A DNA stretch of 64,000 bases from NCBI GenBank assembly GCA_902778275.1, contig CACYXE010000004.1, forward strand, positions 22,127 through 86,126, given 5' to 3'. A program made the position numbers and the translations under genes. Positions 31,781 to 41,498 of this stretch are shown piece after piece. This stretch comes from Oscillospiraceae bacterium (GTDB taxonomy: Bacteria > Bacillota > Clostridia > Oscillospirales > Oscillospiraceae). The notes below the pieces were generated by a model that did not search any database, was not told the DNA's origin, and worked only from the letters and a program-made list of their open reading frames with translations. The stretch's first letter is position 1. The number at the start of each line of letters is the position of its first letter.

Positions 31781-32941
31781 ATGCTACTTTTGATTATCTA
31801 TCTCGCCTTCATCAGCCTGGGCCTGCCGGACTCTGTGCTGGGCTCCGCCTGGCCGGTCATGTATCAGGAACTGGGAGTGGGCCTGTCCGCCTCCGGTGCG
31901 GTGTTCATGATCATCGCCGTGGGCACCGTGATCTCCAGCCTGTGCAGCGACCGGCTGATCCGACGCTTCGGTACCGGGAAGATCACGGCGGTCAGCGTGC
32001 TGATGACGGCGGCAGCCATGCTGGGCTTCTCTTTCAGCCACCGCTTTTGGCTGCTGTGCCTGTGGGCGGTGCCTTACGGGCTGGGCGCCGGCAGCGTGGA
32101 CGCGGCTCTCAACAACTTTGTGGCCCTGCACTTTGAAAGCCGCCATATGAGCTGGCTGCACTGCATGTGGGGCGTGGGCGCTTCTATGGGCCCGGCCATC
32201 ATGGGCGCGGTACTCGCCCGAGGCGGGCTGTGGAACAGCGGGTACCGGGCGATCTCCCTGCTGCAGTTCGTGCTGGTGGCGGTGCTGTTCGGCAGCCTCT
32301 CCCTCTGGCGGCAAAAGACCGAAGGCACGGCGGACAAAGGGGAGACAAAGGGCGAGGTTTTGCCCCTGCCCGCTCTCGTTAAGCTGCCGGGCGCGAAGGA
32401 GACCATGCTCTGCTTCTTCTGCTACTGCGCTTTGGAGCAGACCACCGGCCTCTGGGCCAGCAGCTATCTGGTGACGGCCCGGGGTGTGGCGGAGGTCACC
32501 GCAGCCCGCTGCGGCAGCCTCTTTTACCTGGGCATCACGCTGGGGCGGGCCGTCAGTGGCTTTGTCACCATGAAGCTCAATGACGATCAGATGGTGCATC
32601 TGGGCGAGGGGATCATCGCTCTGGGCGTGCTGTGCATCCTGATCCCATCGGCAAACGCCTTGGCCCTGCTGGGCTTTGTGCTGGTGGGTCTGGGCTGTGC
32701 GCCGGTCTATCCCAGCATGATCCACGCCACCCCCGCACACTTCGGACGGGAGCGGTCCCAAGCTATCGTGGGCGTGCAGATGGCCAGCGCCTATGTGGGC
32801 ACCTCGCTGATGCCGCCTATCTTCGGCCTGCTGACCCGCTGGATCGGGACCCGTTTCCTGCCGCTGTATCTGGGCGGGCTCCTGCTGCTGATGGCCTATA
32901 TGCACAGCCGGATCGGAGTGGTGACCCGTCAGCGGAGGTGA
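31781..32941 (+). CDS. MFS transporter (12 TM)
   Basis: 386 residues with about 12 hydrophobic helices and a central loop near 185-205. The start (ISLGLPDSVLGSAWPVM) and the inter-helix motif DRLIRRFGTGKI (motif A) mark the fucose/hexuronate-type MFS permease branch, which carries sugars or sugar acids. Downstream of glycerate kinase it could import glycerate or a sugar acid; this is inference. The ribosome-binding site (AAGGA) is distant from ATG 31781, so translation may be weak. The gene ends at a strong hairpin overlapping the tex promoter. Confidence 0.78.
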   Translation: MLLLIIYLAFISLGLPDSVLGSAWPVMYQELGVGLSASGAVFMIIAVGTVISSLCSDRLIRRFGTGKITAVSVLMTAAAMLGFSFSHRFWLLCLWAVPYGLGAGSVDAALNNFVALHFESRHMSWLHCMWGVGASMGPAIMGAVLARGGLWNSGYRAISLLQFVLVAVLFGSLSLWRQKTEGTADKGETKGEVLPLPALVKLPGAKETMLCFFCYCALEQTTGLWASSYLVTARGVAEVTAARCGSLFYLGITLGRAVSGFVTMKLNDDQMVHLGEGIIALGVLCILIPSANALALLGFVLVGLGCAPVYPSMIHATPAHFGRERSQAIVGVQMASAYVGTSLMPPIFGLLTRWIGTRFLPLYLGGLLLLMAYMHSRIGVVTRQRR

Positions 32942-32977
32942 GAACAAAGCTCCGTGAAACGAAAAAAGATCGCGACA

Positions 32978-33011
32978 GGGCGCGGCGATTCCCGGTTGAA
33001 TCGCCGCGCCC
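32978..33011 (+). terminator. Terminator hairpin overlapping the tex promoter
   Basis: Perfect 13-bp stem (32978-32990 with 32999-33011), 8-base loop, followed by TTCT. The TTGAAT -35 box of the tex promoter lies in its loop and 3' arm. Confidence 0.7.
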
Positions 33012-33025
33012 TTCTATGGTATAAT
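32996..33025 (+). promoter_or_regulatory. Sigma-A-like promoter of tex
   Basis: TTGAAT at 32996-33001, 18-bp spacer, TATAAT at 33020-33025. Downstream, at 33040-33062, is a CCGCC/GGCGG mini-hairpin plus CAAATCAT, also seen in the rpmE leader. Confidence 0.65.
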
Positions 33026-33081
33026 CAGCCCGCTGTGTTCCGCCGGAGGCGGGACAAATCATAAGGATACGAGGACAAAGC

Positions 33082-35253
33082 ATGAACGACATGATCCAGA
33101 TCCTGGCACAGGAGCTGCAGCAAAAGACGGAATATGTGGAAAACGTGGTCCGGCTGCTGGACGAGGGCAACACCATCCCCTTCATTGCCCGCTACCGCAA
33201 GGAGCTCCACGGCGCCATGGACGATACCACCCTGCGCATACTGGAGACGAGACTCCAGTACCTGCGTGGCCTGCAGGAGCGGCGGGAGACCGTGCTCAGC
33301 GCCATCGAGGGCCAGGGAAAGCTGACGGAGGAGCTGCGCGCGGCCATCGACGCGGCCGGGACCCTCTCCGAGCTGGAGGACCTGTACCGGCCCTATAAGC
33401 AAAAACGCCGCACCCGCGCCACCGTGGCCCGGGAGAAGGGCCTGGAGCCCCTGGCTCAGCTGCTGTTTCGGCAGGGGCGGGACTGCCCCGTGCCGGAGGA
33501 CGCGGCGGCGGACTATGCGGACGCGGAGAAGGGCGTGGAGACTGTGGAGGACGCCCTGGCCGGGGCCAGCGACATCATCGCCGAATGGGTCAGCGACGAC
33601 GCAGCCCTGCGCAAAAGCCTCCGGGAGCTGATCCGCCGCAGCGGCCAGCTGCACAGCGAGGCCGCCACGGAGGAGGACAGCGTTTACCGGCTGTACTATG
33701 ACTTCACCCAGAGCGTGTCCCGGCTCCAGGGACATCAGGTGCTGGCCGTCAACCGGGGCGAGAAAGAGAAATTCCTGAAGGTGTCTCTGCTGCTGGATCA
33801 TGAGCGGGCCATGCAGACGGTGTACCGGGCGGTGGTGACCCCGGGCAGCCGGGCCATGGACTTCGTGAAGGCCGCGGCCCTGGACGCCTATGACCGGCTG
33901 CTGTTCCCCTCCATGGAGCGGGAGACCCGCACGGAGCTGACGGACAGCGCCTGCGAGGGCGCCATCGGCCAGTTCGCGCTGAACCTGCGGCCGCTGCTGA
34001 TGCAGCCGCCGGTGAAGGGCAAGGTCACCATGGGCCTGGACCCGGGCTACCGCATGGGCTGCAAGGTGGCCGTGGTGGACGGCACCGGCAAGGTGCTGGA
34101 CACGGCGGTGGTCTATCCAACCTACGGCGAGCGGCAGAAGAATGAAGCCATTGCAAAGCTCTCGGGCCTTACGCGCAAATACGGCGTGGAGCACATCGCC
34201 ATCGGCAACGGCACCGCCAGCCGGGAGACCGAGCAGATGGCGGTGGAGCTGATCCGGCAGGAGAACGCCCGTGGCGCGAAGCTGAGCTATATGATCGTCT
34301 CGGAGGCGGGCGCCTCCGTCTATTCCGCCAGCCCTCTGGGCGCGGAGGAATTCCCCCAGTACGACGTGAACCTGCGCAGCGCGGTATCCATTGCCCGACG
34401 GCTGCAGGATCCCCTGGCGGAGCTGGTGAAGATCGAGCCCAAAGCCATCGGCGTGGGACAGTACCAGCACGACATGCCGGAAAAGCAGCTGGATGAGGCG
34501 CTGGACGCGGTGGTGGAGGACTGCGTCAACGCGGTGGGCGTGGACGTGAACACCGCCTCGCCCTCTTTGCTGCGCCGGGTCTCCGGCCTCAGTGCGGCAA
34601 CGGCCAAAAACATTGTGGCCTACCGGGAGGCCAACGGCCCCTTTACCCAGCGCAAACAGCTCCAGAAGGTGCCAAAGCTTGGCCCCAAGGCCTACCAGCA
34701 GTGCGCGGGCTTCCTGCGCCTGCCGGAGAGCGAAAACGTGCTGGACAACACTGCCGTGCATCCGGAGAGCTATGCCGCTGCCGAGGCATTGCTGCAGCTG
34801 ACCGGACACAGTCTGGCGGACGTGCGTGCTGGCAAGCTGGCCGACCTGCCCGCCGCGGTGAAGGCCTGCGGCGAGGAGAAGGCGGCGGCGGAGATCGGCG
34901 TGGGCCTGCCCACCCTCCGGGACCTGGTGCAGGAGCTGCTCAAGCCCGGGCGGGATATCCGGGACAGCCTGCCCCAGCCCATCCTGCGCACGGACGTGCT
35001 GTCTGTCAGTGATCTGAAGCCGGGCATGAAGCTCAGCGGCACGGTGCGCAACGTCATCGACTTCGGTGCCTTTGTGGATATCGGCGTACACCAGGACGGT
35101 CTGGTGCACATCTCCCAGATCGCGGACCGCTATATCAAGCACCCCTCGGAGGTCCTGTCCGTGGGGGACGTGGTGGAGGTCGTAGTGTTGGACGTGGACG
35201 AAAAGAAAAAACGCATCAGCCTGTCCATCAAACAGGCCAAAGACGCGAAATAA
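33082..35253 (+). CDS. tex: Tex-family S1 RNA-binding protein
   Basis: 723 residues, full length for Tex. The N-terminal part starts with the typical VRLLDEGNTIPFIARYRKE, then the RNase H-like YqgF domain (GLDPGYRMGCKVAVVD near 317), the helix-hairpin-helix region (SPSLLRRVSGLSAATAKNIV and GPFTQRKQLQKVPKLGPKAY) and a C-terminal S1 domain (LKPGMKLSGTVRNVIDFGAF, DVDEKKKRISLSIKQ). Tex is a nucleic-acid-binding protein linked to transcription and translation. It is monocistronic, with its own promoter and a GC-rich terminator. Confidence 0.95.
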   Translation: MNDMIQILAQELQQKTEYVENVVRLLDEGNTIPFIARYRKELHGAMDDTTLRILETRLQYLRGLQERRETVLSAIEGQGKLTEELRAAIDAAGTLSELEDLYRPYKQKRRTRATVAREKGLEPLAQLLFRQGRDCPVPEDAAADYADAEKGVETVEDALAGASDIIAEWVSDDAALRKSLRELIRRSGQLHSEAATEEDSVYRLYYDFTQSVSRLQGHQVLAVNRGEKEKFLKVSLLLDHERAMQTVYRAVVTPGSRAMDFVKAAALDAYDRLLFPSMERETRTELTDSACEGAIGQFALNLRPLLMQPPVKGKVTMGLDPGYRMGCKVAVVDGTGKVLDTAVVYPTYGERQKNEAIAKLSGLTRKYGVEHIAIGNGTASRETEQMAVELIRQENARGAKLSYMIVSEAGASVYSASPLGAEEFPQYDVNLRSAVSIARRLQDPLAELVKIEPKAIGVGQYQHDMPEKQLDEALDAVVEDCVNAVGVDVNTASPSLLRRVSGLSAATAKNIVAYREANGPFTQRKQLQKVPKLGPKAYQQCAGFLRLPESENVLDNTAVHPESYAAAEALLQLTGHSLADVRAGKLADLPAAVKACGEEKAAAEIGVGLPTLRDLVQELLKPGRDIRDSLPQPILRTDVLSVSDLKPGMKLSGTVRNVIDFGAFVDIGVHQDGLVHISQIADRYIKHPSEVLSVGDVVEVVVLDVDEKKKRISLSIKQAKDAK

Positions 35254-35259
35254 AGAAAG

Positions 35260-35293
35260 CCCCGCCCGCCTGCAGGATCGCAGGCGGGCGGGG
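35260..35293. terminator. Bidirectional terminator (tex / minus-strand operon)
   Basis: Perfect 14-bp GC-rich stem (35260-35273 with 35280-35293), 6-base loop, T-rich on both sides. Confidence 0.85.
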
Positions 35294-35314
35294 TCCTTTA
35301 TTCGGAATGGTCAT

Positions 35315-35932
35315 TCAGCCGCTTTTACGGGCGGCCTTGTCGCGGCCCACGCCGCAGCCGGGGTTGGAGAGCAGGCAATTGTGCTGACAGCCGCCGCAGT
35401 GCATGTCCCGCCGGGTGATGAGGATTTGCTCCAGCGGGCGCAGACGGAGGACGCCGCCCCGGGTGATGACCCCGCCGTGCCGCCGGAAGCGGTCCAGCAG
35501 GATCTTCGCAAAGGAGGCCTGGCAGATCAGGATGCAGTCCTCCCCGGAGGCCTCCAGTTTTTGGATCAGCCGCTCGGCCTGGTCGATGGCGGGCTGCTTC
35601 CCGGCGCCGAAGAAGCGCCACAGCCACAGCAAAAACTGCCACAGCCAGCGGGGGAGCGTCCGCTCGCCCGGTCCGCCGACGCCCACGGGGACGGCGGCCA
35701 GCAGCAGCTCCTCCACGGTCCCGGCTTCCCCGTAAAACAGCGCCGCGGTCTGTCGGGCGGCCTGGCCCGGCGCGGTATAGATCGTCCGGCCCTCCGCCTT
35801 CAGGGGATGGACCTGTTCTTCACGGATCGCCCGGTCCGCCTCTCCGGCGCAATAGGCCTGAAATACCTGGGCCGTGCAGTGCTTGGGCGGGTGGAAGCGG
35901 GATGCCCCGCAGCAGATGATCCGGATCTTCAT
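35315..35932 (-). CDS. Histidine-phosphatase-like protein, degenerate, with C-terminal Cys motif
   Basis: 205 residues. The overall pattern (short N-terminal strand, then IYTAPGQAARQTAALFYGE and VEELLLAAVPVG) resembles the histidine phosphatase / phosphoglycerate mutase fold, but the catalytic RHG motif is replaced by CGASRFHPP, so classical phosphatase activity is doubtful. A C-terminal cysteine-rich motif (MHCGGCQHNCLLSNPGCGVG, five Cys) probably binds zinc or an Fe-S cluster. Its start overlaps the stop of the aminotransferase upstream by 4 bases, so the three genes down from 38297 form one operon. The function is unknown. Confidence 0.5.
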   Translation of the reverse strand: MKIRIICCGASRFHPPKHCTAQVFQAYCAGEADRAIREEQVHPLKAEGRTIYTAPGQAARQTAALFYGEAGTVEELLLAAVPVGVGGPGERTLPRWLWQFLLWLWRFFGAGKQPAIDQAERLIQKLEASGEDCILICQASFAKILLDRFRRHGGVITRGGVLRLRPLEQILITRRDMHCGGCQHNCLLSNPGCGVGRDKAARKSG

Positions 35933-37161
35933 GGCAGTCTCCTTGTGCTTGTACTGCTTTCATTGTATGGGGCGCGGCAGCCTTTGTCAAGGAGGGCGCA
36001 GAGCTTTGCCAGCCGGCGCAGGGCCTCGTCCATGGTGGCCTGCTCCCGGGCGAAATGCAGGCGGATCAGGTTGTTCACATCCTCCTTGAAGAAGCTGGAG
36101 CCGGGCACGGCGGCCACGCCGATCTCCCGGGCCATCCACTCGCAGAATTCCAGATCCGTCCAGCCCCGGAAGCGGGGCAGGTCCAGAAAGTCCCGGATGT
36201 CGATCAGCACGAAGTAGGTGCCCTGGGGTACATTGTGCTTCAGCCCGATCCGGTCAAGGCCCCGGAGGAAATAGGCGCGTTTGTCTGTATACAGCGCCCG
36301 CAGGCGCTCATAATAGCTGTCGTCAAAGTGCAGGCCTATCACCGCGGCCTCCTGCAGGGGCGCGGGCGCGCCCACAGTCAGAAAGTCGTGGACCTTCTTG
36401 GCCATCTCCACCACCTCATCCGGGCCGATCACATAGCCCAGCCGCCAGCCGGTGATGGAGTAGGTCTTGGACAGGGAATTGCAGGTGACGGTCCGCTCGA
36501 ACATGCCCGGCAGAGACGCCATGCAGGTGTGTATATGGGGCTCGTAGACCAGATACTCGTACACCTCGTCGGTGACGATGTAGGCGTCATATTTCTCTGC
36601 CAGAGCTCCGATGGCCAGCAGCTCCTCCCGGGTGAACACCTTGCCGCAGGGGTTGGAGGGGTTGCAGATGATGATGGCCTTGGCCCCCTGCTGAAAGCCC
36701 TGCTCGATCAGGGCCAGGTCGAAGCCGTAGTCCGGCGGGACCAGAGGAATGTAGATGGGCTGGGCGCCGGAGAGGATGGCGTCGGCCCCGTAGTTTTCGT
36801 AAAAGGGGGAAAAGACCAGCACCTTGTCCCCGGGATTGCAGATGCTCATCATCACGGCCATCATGGCCTCGGTGCCGCCGCAGGTGACCAGCACCTGGCT
36901 CTCCGGGTCGATGGGGCGGCCCACGATGCGGCTGTGCTTTTGGGCCAGCGCCTCACGGAGATTGGGCGCGCCGTAGGTGACGGAATACTGATGCGGGCCC
37001 GCATAGGCCGCCTTGGCCAGGGCGTCCATCAGCTCCCTGGGCGGATCGAAGTCCGGGAAGCCCTGGGACAGGTTGATGGCGCCGCAGGCGTCGCTGATGC
37101 GGGTCATGCGGCGGATGACGGAATCGGTAAAGCTGTTGACCCGGTCGCTCAATGGCTTCAT
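35929..37161 (-). CDS. PLP-dependent aminotransferase, class I/II
   Basis: 410 residues, fold-type I. Motifs: NLSQGFPDFDPP, CGGTEAMMAVMM, CNPSNPCGKVF, VTDEVYEYLVYE, SLSKTYSITGWRLGY with the PLP lysine, and LIRLHFA near the C terminus. It is similar to kynurenine/aromatic or methionine-type aminotransferases (YbdL/PatA-like). The extended C terminus (RAPYNESSTSTRRLP) is unusual. It overlaps the preceding aminotransferase gene and the following gene by 4 bases each, so translation is coupled across all three. Confidence 0.87.
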   Translation of the reverse strand: MKPLSDRVNSFTDSVIRRMTRISDACGAINLSQGFPDFDPPRELMDALAKAAYAGPHQYSVTYGAPNLREALAQKHSRIVGRPIDPESQVLVTCGGTEAMMAVMMSICNPGDKVLVFSPFYENYGADAILSGAQPIYIPLVPPDYGFDLALIEQGFQQGAKAIIICNPSNPCGKVFTREELLAIGALAEKYDAYIVTDEVYEYLVYEPHIHTCMASLPGMFERTVTCNSLSKTYSITGWRLGYVIGPDEVVEMAKKVHDFLTVGAPAPLQEAAVIGLHFDDSYYERLRALYTDKRAYFLRGLDRIGLKHNVPQGTYFVLIDIRDFLDLPRFRGWTDLEFCEWMAREIGVAAVPGSSFFKEDVNNLIRLHFAREQATMDEALRRLAKLCALLDKGCRAPYNESSTSTRRLP

Positions 37162-38297
37162 GCCCGTTCCTCCTTTTCCAGCTGCCGCAGAAAGGCGCTG
37201 ACGGCGGCCAGACCCTGACGCAGCTCCTCCTGATCGCTGGCGTAGCCTACGCGGAAGCTGCGGGGCATTTCAAAGCAGTCGCCGGGGGTGACGAAGGCGC
37301 CTGTGGCGTGATACATCCGCTCACAGAACGCGTAGGACTCCAGGTCATAATCATAGAAGACCAGGGCCGTGGTGCCCGCCCGGGGCTTGCTGTAGTGGAT
37401 GCGAGGCTCTCCCTGCACCCAGTCATCCAGGATCTGCAGGTTTTCCCGGACGATCCTGCGGCTGCGGGCAAGCAAAGCGTCCCTCGCGCCCAGAGCCACG
37501 GCGGCGATGCGCTCATCCAGCATGCCGCAGCTGATGTGGTTGTAGTCCCGGTGGGACAGGCAGGCACGCAGCACATCCTCGTCGTGGCTGGCGATCCAGC
37601 CCAGACGCAGCCCGGCCAGGGAAAAGACCTTGGACATGCTGCTGACGGAGATGCCCTTTTCGTACAGGTCTGCGATGGAAGGACTCCAGACGTCCTCCTG
37701 GGTCAGGTGGCGGTAGACCTCGTCGCAGAGAAGATAGGAGCCGGCCTCCCGGGCGATGTCCGCGATCTGCCGCAGCAGCGCCTCATCCATCAACGCGCCG
37801 GTGGGGTTGTTCGGGTTGTTGATGCAGATGAGCCTGGTGCCGGGCACAGCCAGGCGGCGCAGCTCATCCGGGTCCGGCAGGTAGCCGTTTTCTTCCCGCA
37901 GGGGCAGGATCTGCAGCTCCGCCTGATAGGCCTCGGGAATGGAATAAAGCTGCTGGTAGCTGGGCATGACGCTGACCACCCGGTCCCCCGGCTCCACCAG
38001 GGAGTAGAACACATGGTGGTTGGCCCCGGCGGCGCCGTGGGTGGTAACGATGTTTTCCGGTTTGACGGTCCTGTACAGGCCGCAGATGCCCCGGAGGAAA
38101 TCCGGGTGACCCTCGATGTAGCCGTAGGTCATGCGCCGGGCGCAGACTTCTTCCCAGAAGGCCTGCTTGTCCACGCCGCTGAGCGCCCACAGCTCGTCCA
38201 GAGAGATGGAGTCCACACAGGTCTCGGCGATGTTGTAACGGGCGCCGGTCTCATAGGCGTTCATCCACTCCTCTACCTTGAAGGGCTTGATGTTCAT
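37158..38297 (-). CDS. PLP-dependent aminotransferase, class I/II
   Basis: 379 residues, fold-type I, different in sequence from its neighbour. Motifs: THGAAGANHHVFYSLVEPGD, INNPNNPTGALMD, LLCDEVYRHLTQ, SSMSKVFSLAGLRLGW (PLP lysine) and FRVGYA at the C terminus. The branch resembles capreomycidine-synthase-like and alanine/valine-type transferases. GGAGG stands 10 bases before ATG 38297. It is the first gene of the operon and is preceded by a 145-base structured leader with its own promoter. Confidence 0.85.
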   Translation of the reverse strand: MNIKPFKVEEWMNAYETGARYNIAETCVDSISLDELWALSGVDKQAFWEEVCARRMTYGYIEGHPDFLRGICGLYRTVKPENIVTTHGAAGANHHVFYSLVEPGDRVVSVMPSYQQLYSIPEAYQAELQILPLREENGYLPDPDELRRLAVPGTRLICINNPNNPTGALMDEALLRQIADIAREAGSYLLCDEVYRHLTQEDVWSPSIADLYEKGISVSSMSKVFSLAGLRLGWIASHDEDVLRACLSHRDYNHISCGMLDERIAAVALGARDALLARSRRIVRENLQILDDWVQGEPRIHYSKPRAGTTALVFYDYDLESYAFCERMYHATGAFVTPGDCFEMPRSFRVGYASDQEELRQGLAAVSAFLRQLEKEERA

Positions 38298-38323
38298 GCT
38301 GCTGTTCCTCCTTGTATCATGAA

Positions 38324-38420
38324 ATAAGGGGTCCGGGACCAGCCTTATAACGTGCCGCGCACGCCGTACCTACGGCCGGGTCCCGAACCCCTTATATGCT
38401 CCCGCACCCGGTGGTGGGGA
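38324..38420 (-). promoter_or_regulatory. Branched RNA leader of the aminotransferase operon
   Basis: Read on the minus strand the leader starts with a hairpin (38400-38420), then a 17-bp closing stem (38395-38379 with 38340-38324, one G-U pair) that encloses two adjacent hairpins (38376-38363, GCCGTA/TACGGC; 38362-38352, GTGC/GCAC). This multibranch architecture is far more complex than a terminator and there is no T-run after it. It could be a riboswitch or other cis-regulator of amino-acid metabolism. I did not recognise the class. Confidence 0.5.
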
Positions 38421-38441
38421 AGGGAATATTCAACTGTGGGC

Positions 38442-38471
38442 ATTATAATGGATAAAGATGCATTTTGTCAA
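38442..38471 (-). promoter_or_regulatory. Strong sigma-A promoter of the aminotransferase operon
   Basis: Minus-strand TTGACA (38471-38466), 18-bp spacer, TATAAT (38447-38442): both boxes perfect. The -35 box overlaps the stop codon of the AEC transporter gene. Confidence 0.85.
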
Positions 38472-39421
38472 GAGCCGAATCCGTAGACCAGGCCCTGATA
38501 CAGCCAGGAGACGGCGGGCATGGTCAGCAGACACAGCAGGGTGGACATGATGTTCACGCTGCCGGCAAACTGGGCCTCCTGCTCGCTGCGGTACAGCTGG
38601 GCAAACTGGGTCACCAGAACGGCGGCGGGCGCGCCGGCGGTCAGCACCACCACGGTGAGGATCTCCCGTGCCTGGGGGTGGATGCGAAACAGCCCCAGCG
38701 CCAACAGGAGCAGCAGCACCGCCAGGGGGCAGAGCAGCAGCCTGCCCAGAGAGACCAGGTAGGCCCGGCGGTTGGTGAAGACTTTTTTCAGCTGGGCGTT
38801 GCCCAGGATCATGCCCACGGTGAACATGTATACCGGCCCCAGCATAGCGCCGAAGGCGGACACGGTCTCCCCCAGGATGCCGGGCAGCTGCCAGCCCAGC
38901 AGAAACATCACAAAGCCGATCATTACGGCCACCAGTACGATATTCTTGTAAAAGATGGAGAAGCTGAATTTCTTCACCCCGCTGAGCACCGCCTGGCAGT
39001 GGGTGAAGATCAGGAGGTTCATGAGGATGAAGCAGGGGCTGAGATAGATGAGCCCCTCCCCGCCCAGGACACTTGCCACCAGGGGGATCATGAAGTTGCC
39101 CGCATTGGGGTATTCCAGAGAGCAGGTCTCCACCACATTCCAGTGCAGCAGACGCCGGGCCAGCAGCCCCAGCAGCGCGAAGACGCCCACCGTCAGCAGG
39201 GAGGCCAGCAGGCTCACGCCCATGCCGCTGAGCTTGTCCGGGCTGAAGGGATATTGAAAAGCGTCCAGCATGGCGCAGGGCGTCACCACGTACAGGGCGA
39301 AAGCGGAGAGGATCTTGCTGTCTTCAAATTTCATCACGCCCAGCCGGACCACGAGAAAACCCAGAAAGATCTGGATGGACATGCCGGCGATTTTGTGGGC
39401 CAGCGCCAGTGTCAGTGCCAT
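38468..39421 (-). CDS. AEC-family transporter
   Basis: 317 residues with about 10 membrane helices. VVRLGVMKFEDSKILSAFALY at the N terminus, the central YPNAGNFMIPLV motif and the late TAGAPAAVLVTQFA are typical of the auxin-efflux-carrier (AEC) family, which in bacteria exports or imports malate and other organic or amino acids. The start ATG 39421 follows CGGAGGT; a longer frame upstream is antisense to the ferritin-like gene and is not credible. The downstream aminotransferase operon suggests an amino- or keto-acid substrate, which is inference. Confidence 0.82.
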   Translation of the reverse strand: MALTLALAHKIAGMSIQIFLGFLVVRLGVMKFEDSKILSAFALYVVTPCAMLDAFQYPFSPDKLSGMGVSLLASLLTVGVFALLGLLARRLLHWNVVETCSLEYPNAGNFMIPLVASVLGGEGLIYLSPCFILMNLLIFTHCQAVLSGVKKFSFSIFYKNIVLVAVMIGFVMFLLGWQLPGILGETVSAFGAMLGPVYMFTVGMILGNAQLKKVFTNRRAYLVSLGRLLLCPLAVLLLLLALGLFRIHPQAREILTVVVLTAGAPAAVLVTQFAQLYRSEQEAQFAGSVNIMSTLLCLLTMPAVSWLYQGLVYGFGS

Positions 39422-39513
39422 GGGGACCTCCGATGGAAACGTATTCCAATTGCTCAAAATTATGATAGTCAGTATATGCCAGGCGGCGGCAAAAAGCAAG
39501 CATTGACAGCGGC

Positions 39514-39543
39514 TTGACGGGCGATGAACCCGTATGGTATGAT
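39514..39543 (+). promoter_or_regulatory. Promoter of the ferritin-like gene
   Basis: TTGACG at 39514-39519, 18-bp spacer, TATGAT at 39538-39543. Confidence 0.55.
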
Positions 39544-39580
39544 GCGGGAAAAGGAAAACATTTCCAAAGGAGACGATTCC

Positions 39581-39976
39581 ATGAAGCAAAAGATATCCAG
39601 AAAACAGAGAAAGCATCTGCTCTATGCCCAACAGGGGGAACTGGATGCGGTGCTGATGTATGAGCGCCTGGCCAAACGGGTGCGGCACCAGCGGGACGCG
39701 GAGGCTTTTCGCCGCCTGGCGGCGGATGAAAACCGGCATGCCTCGGTGTTCTTTGAACTGACGGGCAAGACCCTGAAGCCCAGGAAAACAAAAGCCGTTT
39801 TTGTCCCCTTGCTGTACACGCTGATCGGGCGGAAAAAGCTCTATCCCATCATTGCGAAGAACGAATACTCCGCCGCGGAAAAATATGAGGGTCTGATCGG
39901 CGCCTTTCCCCAGGTGGAGCGTGTGAAGAATGACGAAACACACCACGGTGATGCGGTACTTTCCTTATTGAAATAA
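39581..39976 (+). CDS. Ferritin-like / rubrerythrin-type diiron protein
   Basis: 131 residues, four-helix-bundle pattern. Candidate diiron ligands: Glu in QQGELDAVLMYERLA, the ExxH in AADENRHASVFFEL, Glu in KNEYSAAEKYEGL and the ExxH-like DETHHGDAV at the C terminus. A rubredoxin domain is absent, so it is an erythrin-vacuolar iron transport/rubrerythrin-like single domain. It may detoxify peroxide or store iron. AAAGGAGA precedes ATG 39581. Confidence 0.75.
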   Translation: MKQKISRKQRKHLLYAQQGELDAVLMYERLAKRVRHQRDAEAFRRLAADENRHASVFFELTGKTLKPRKTKAVFVPLLYTLIGRKKLYPIIAKNEYSAAEKYEGLIGAFPQVERVKNDETHHGDAVLSLLK

Positions 39977-40013
39977 GGTAGTTTTTCACAAAAAGTGCGG
40001 CTTCTGCCTGTAA

Positions 40014-41381
<1,368 letters not shown>

Positions 41382-41392
41382 ATATGCTTTTC

Positions 41393-41425
41393 GGAAAAGG
41401 ACCTGCTCCGCGCAGGTCCTTTTCC
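41393..41425 (+). terminator. Terminator of eno
   Basis: Perfect 14-bp stem GGAAAAGGACCTGC and complement (41393-41406, 41412-41425), 5-base loop. Confidence 0.85.
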
Positions 41426-41498
41426 TTGCAATATGTCCGGTCGGGTGGGATAGTATAAACACAAAACACACGAATTTAACGACAGGAGGGAAATTCCC

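Noticed and set aside
33025-35142. A 705-codon minus-strand frame opposite tex
   Set aside because: Antisense shadow of a well-conserved housekeeping gene; no family features.
38324-38420. T-box leader for the aminotransferase operon
   Set aside because: The conserved T-box antiterminator sequence (AGGGTGGNACCGCG) is absent and there is no terminator after the structure.
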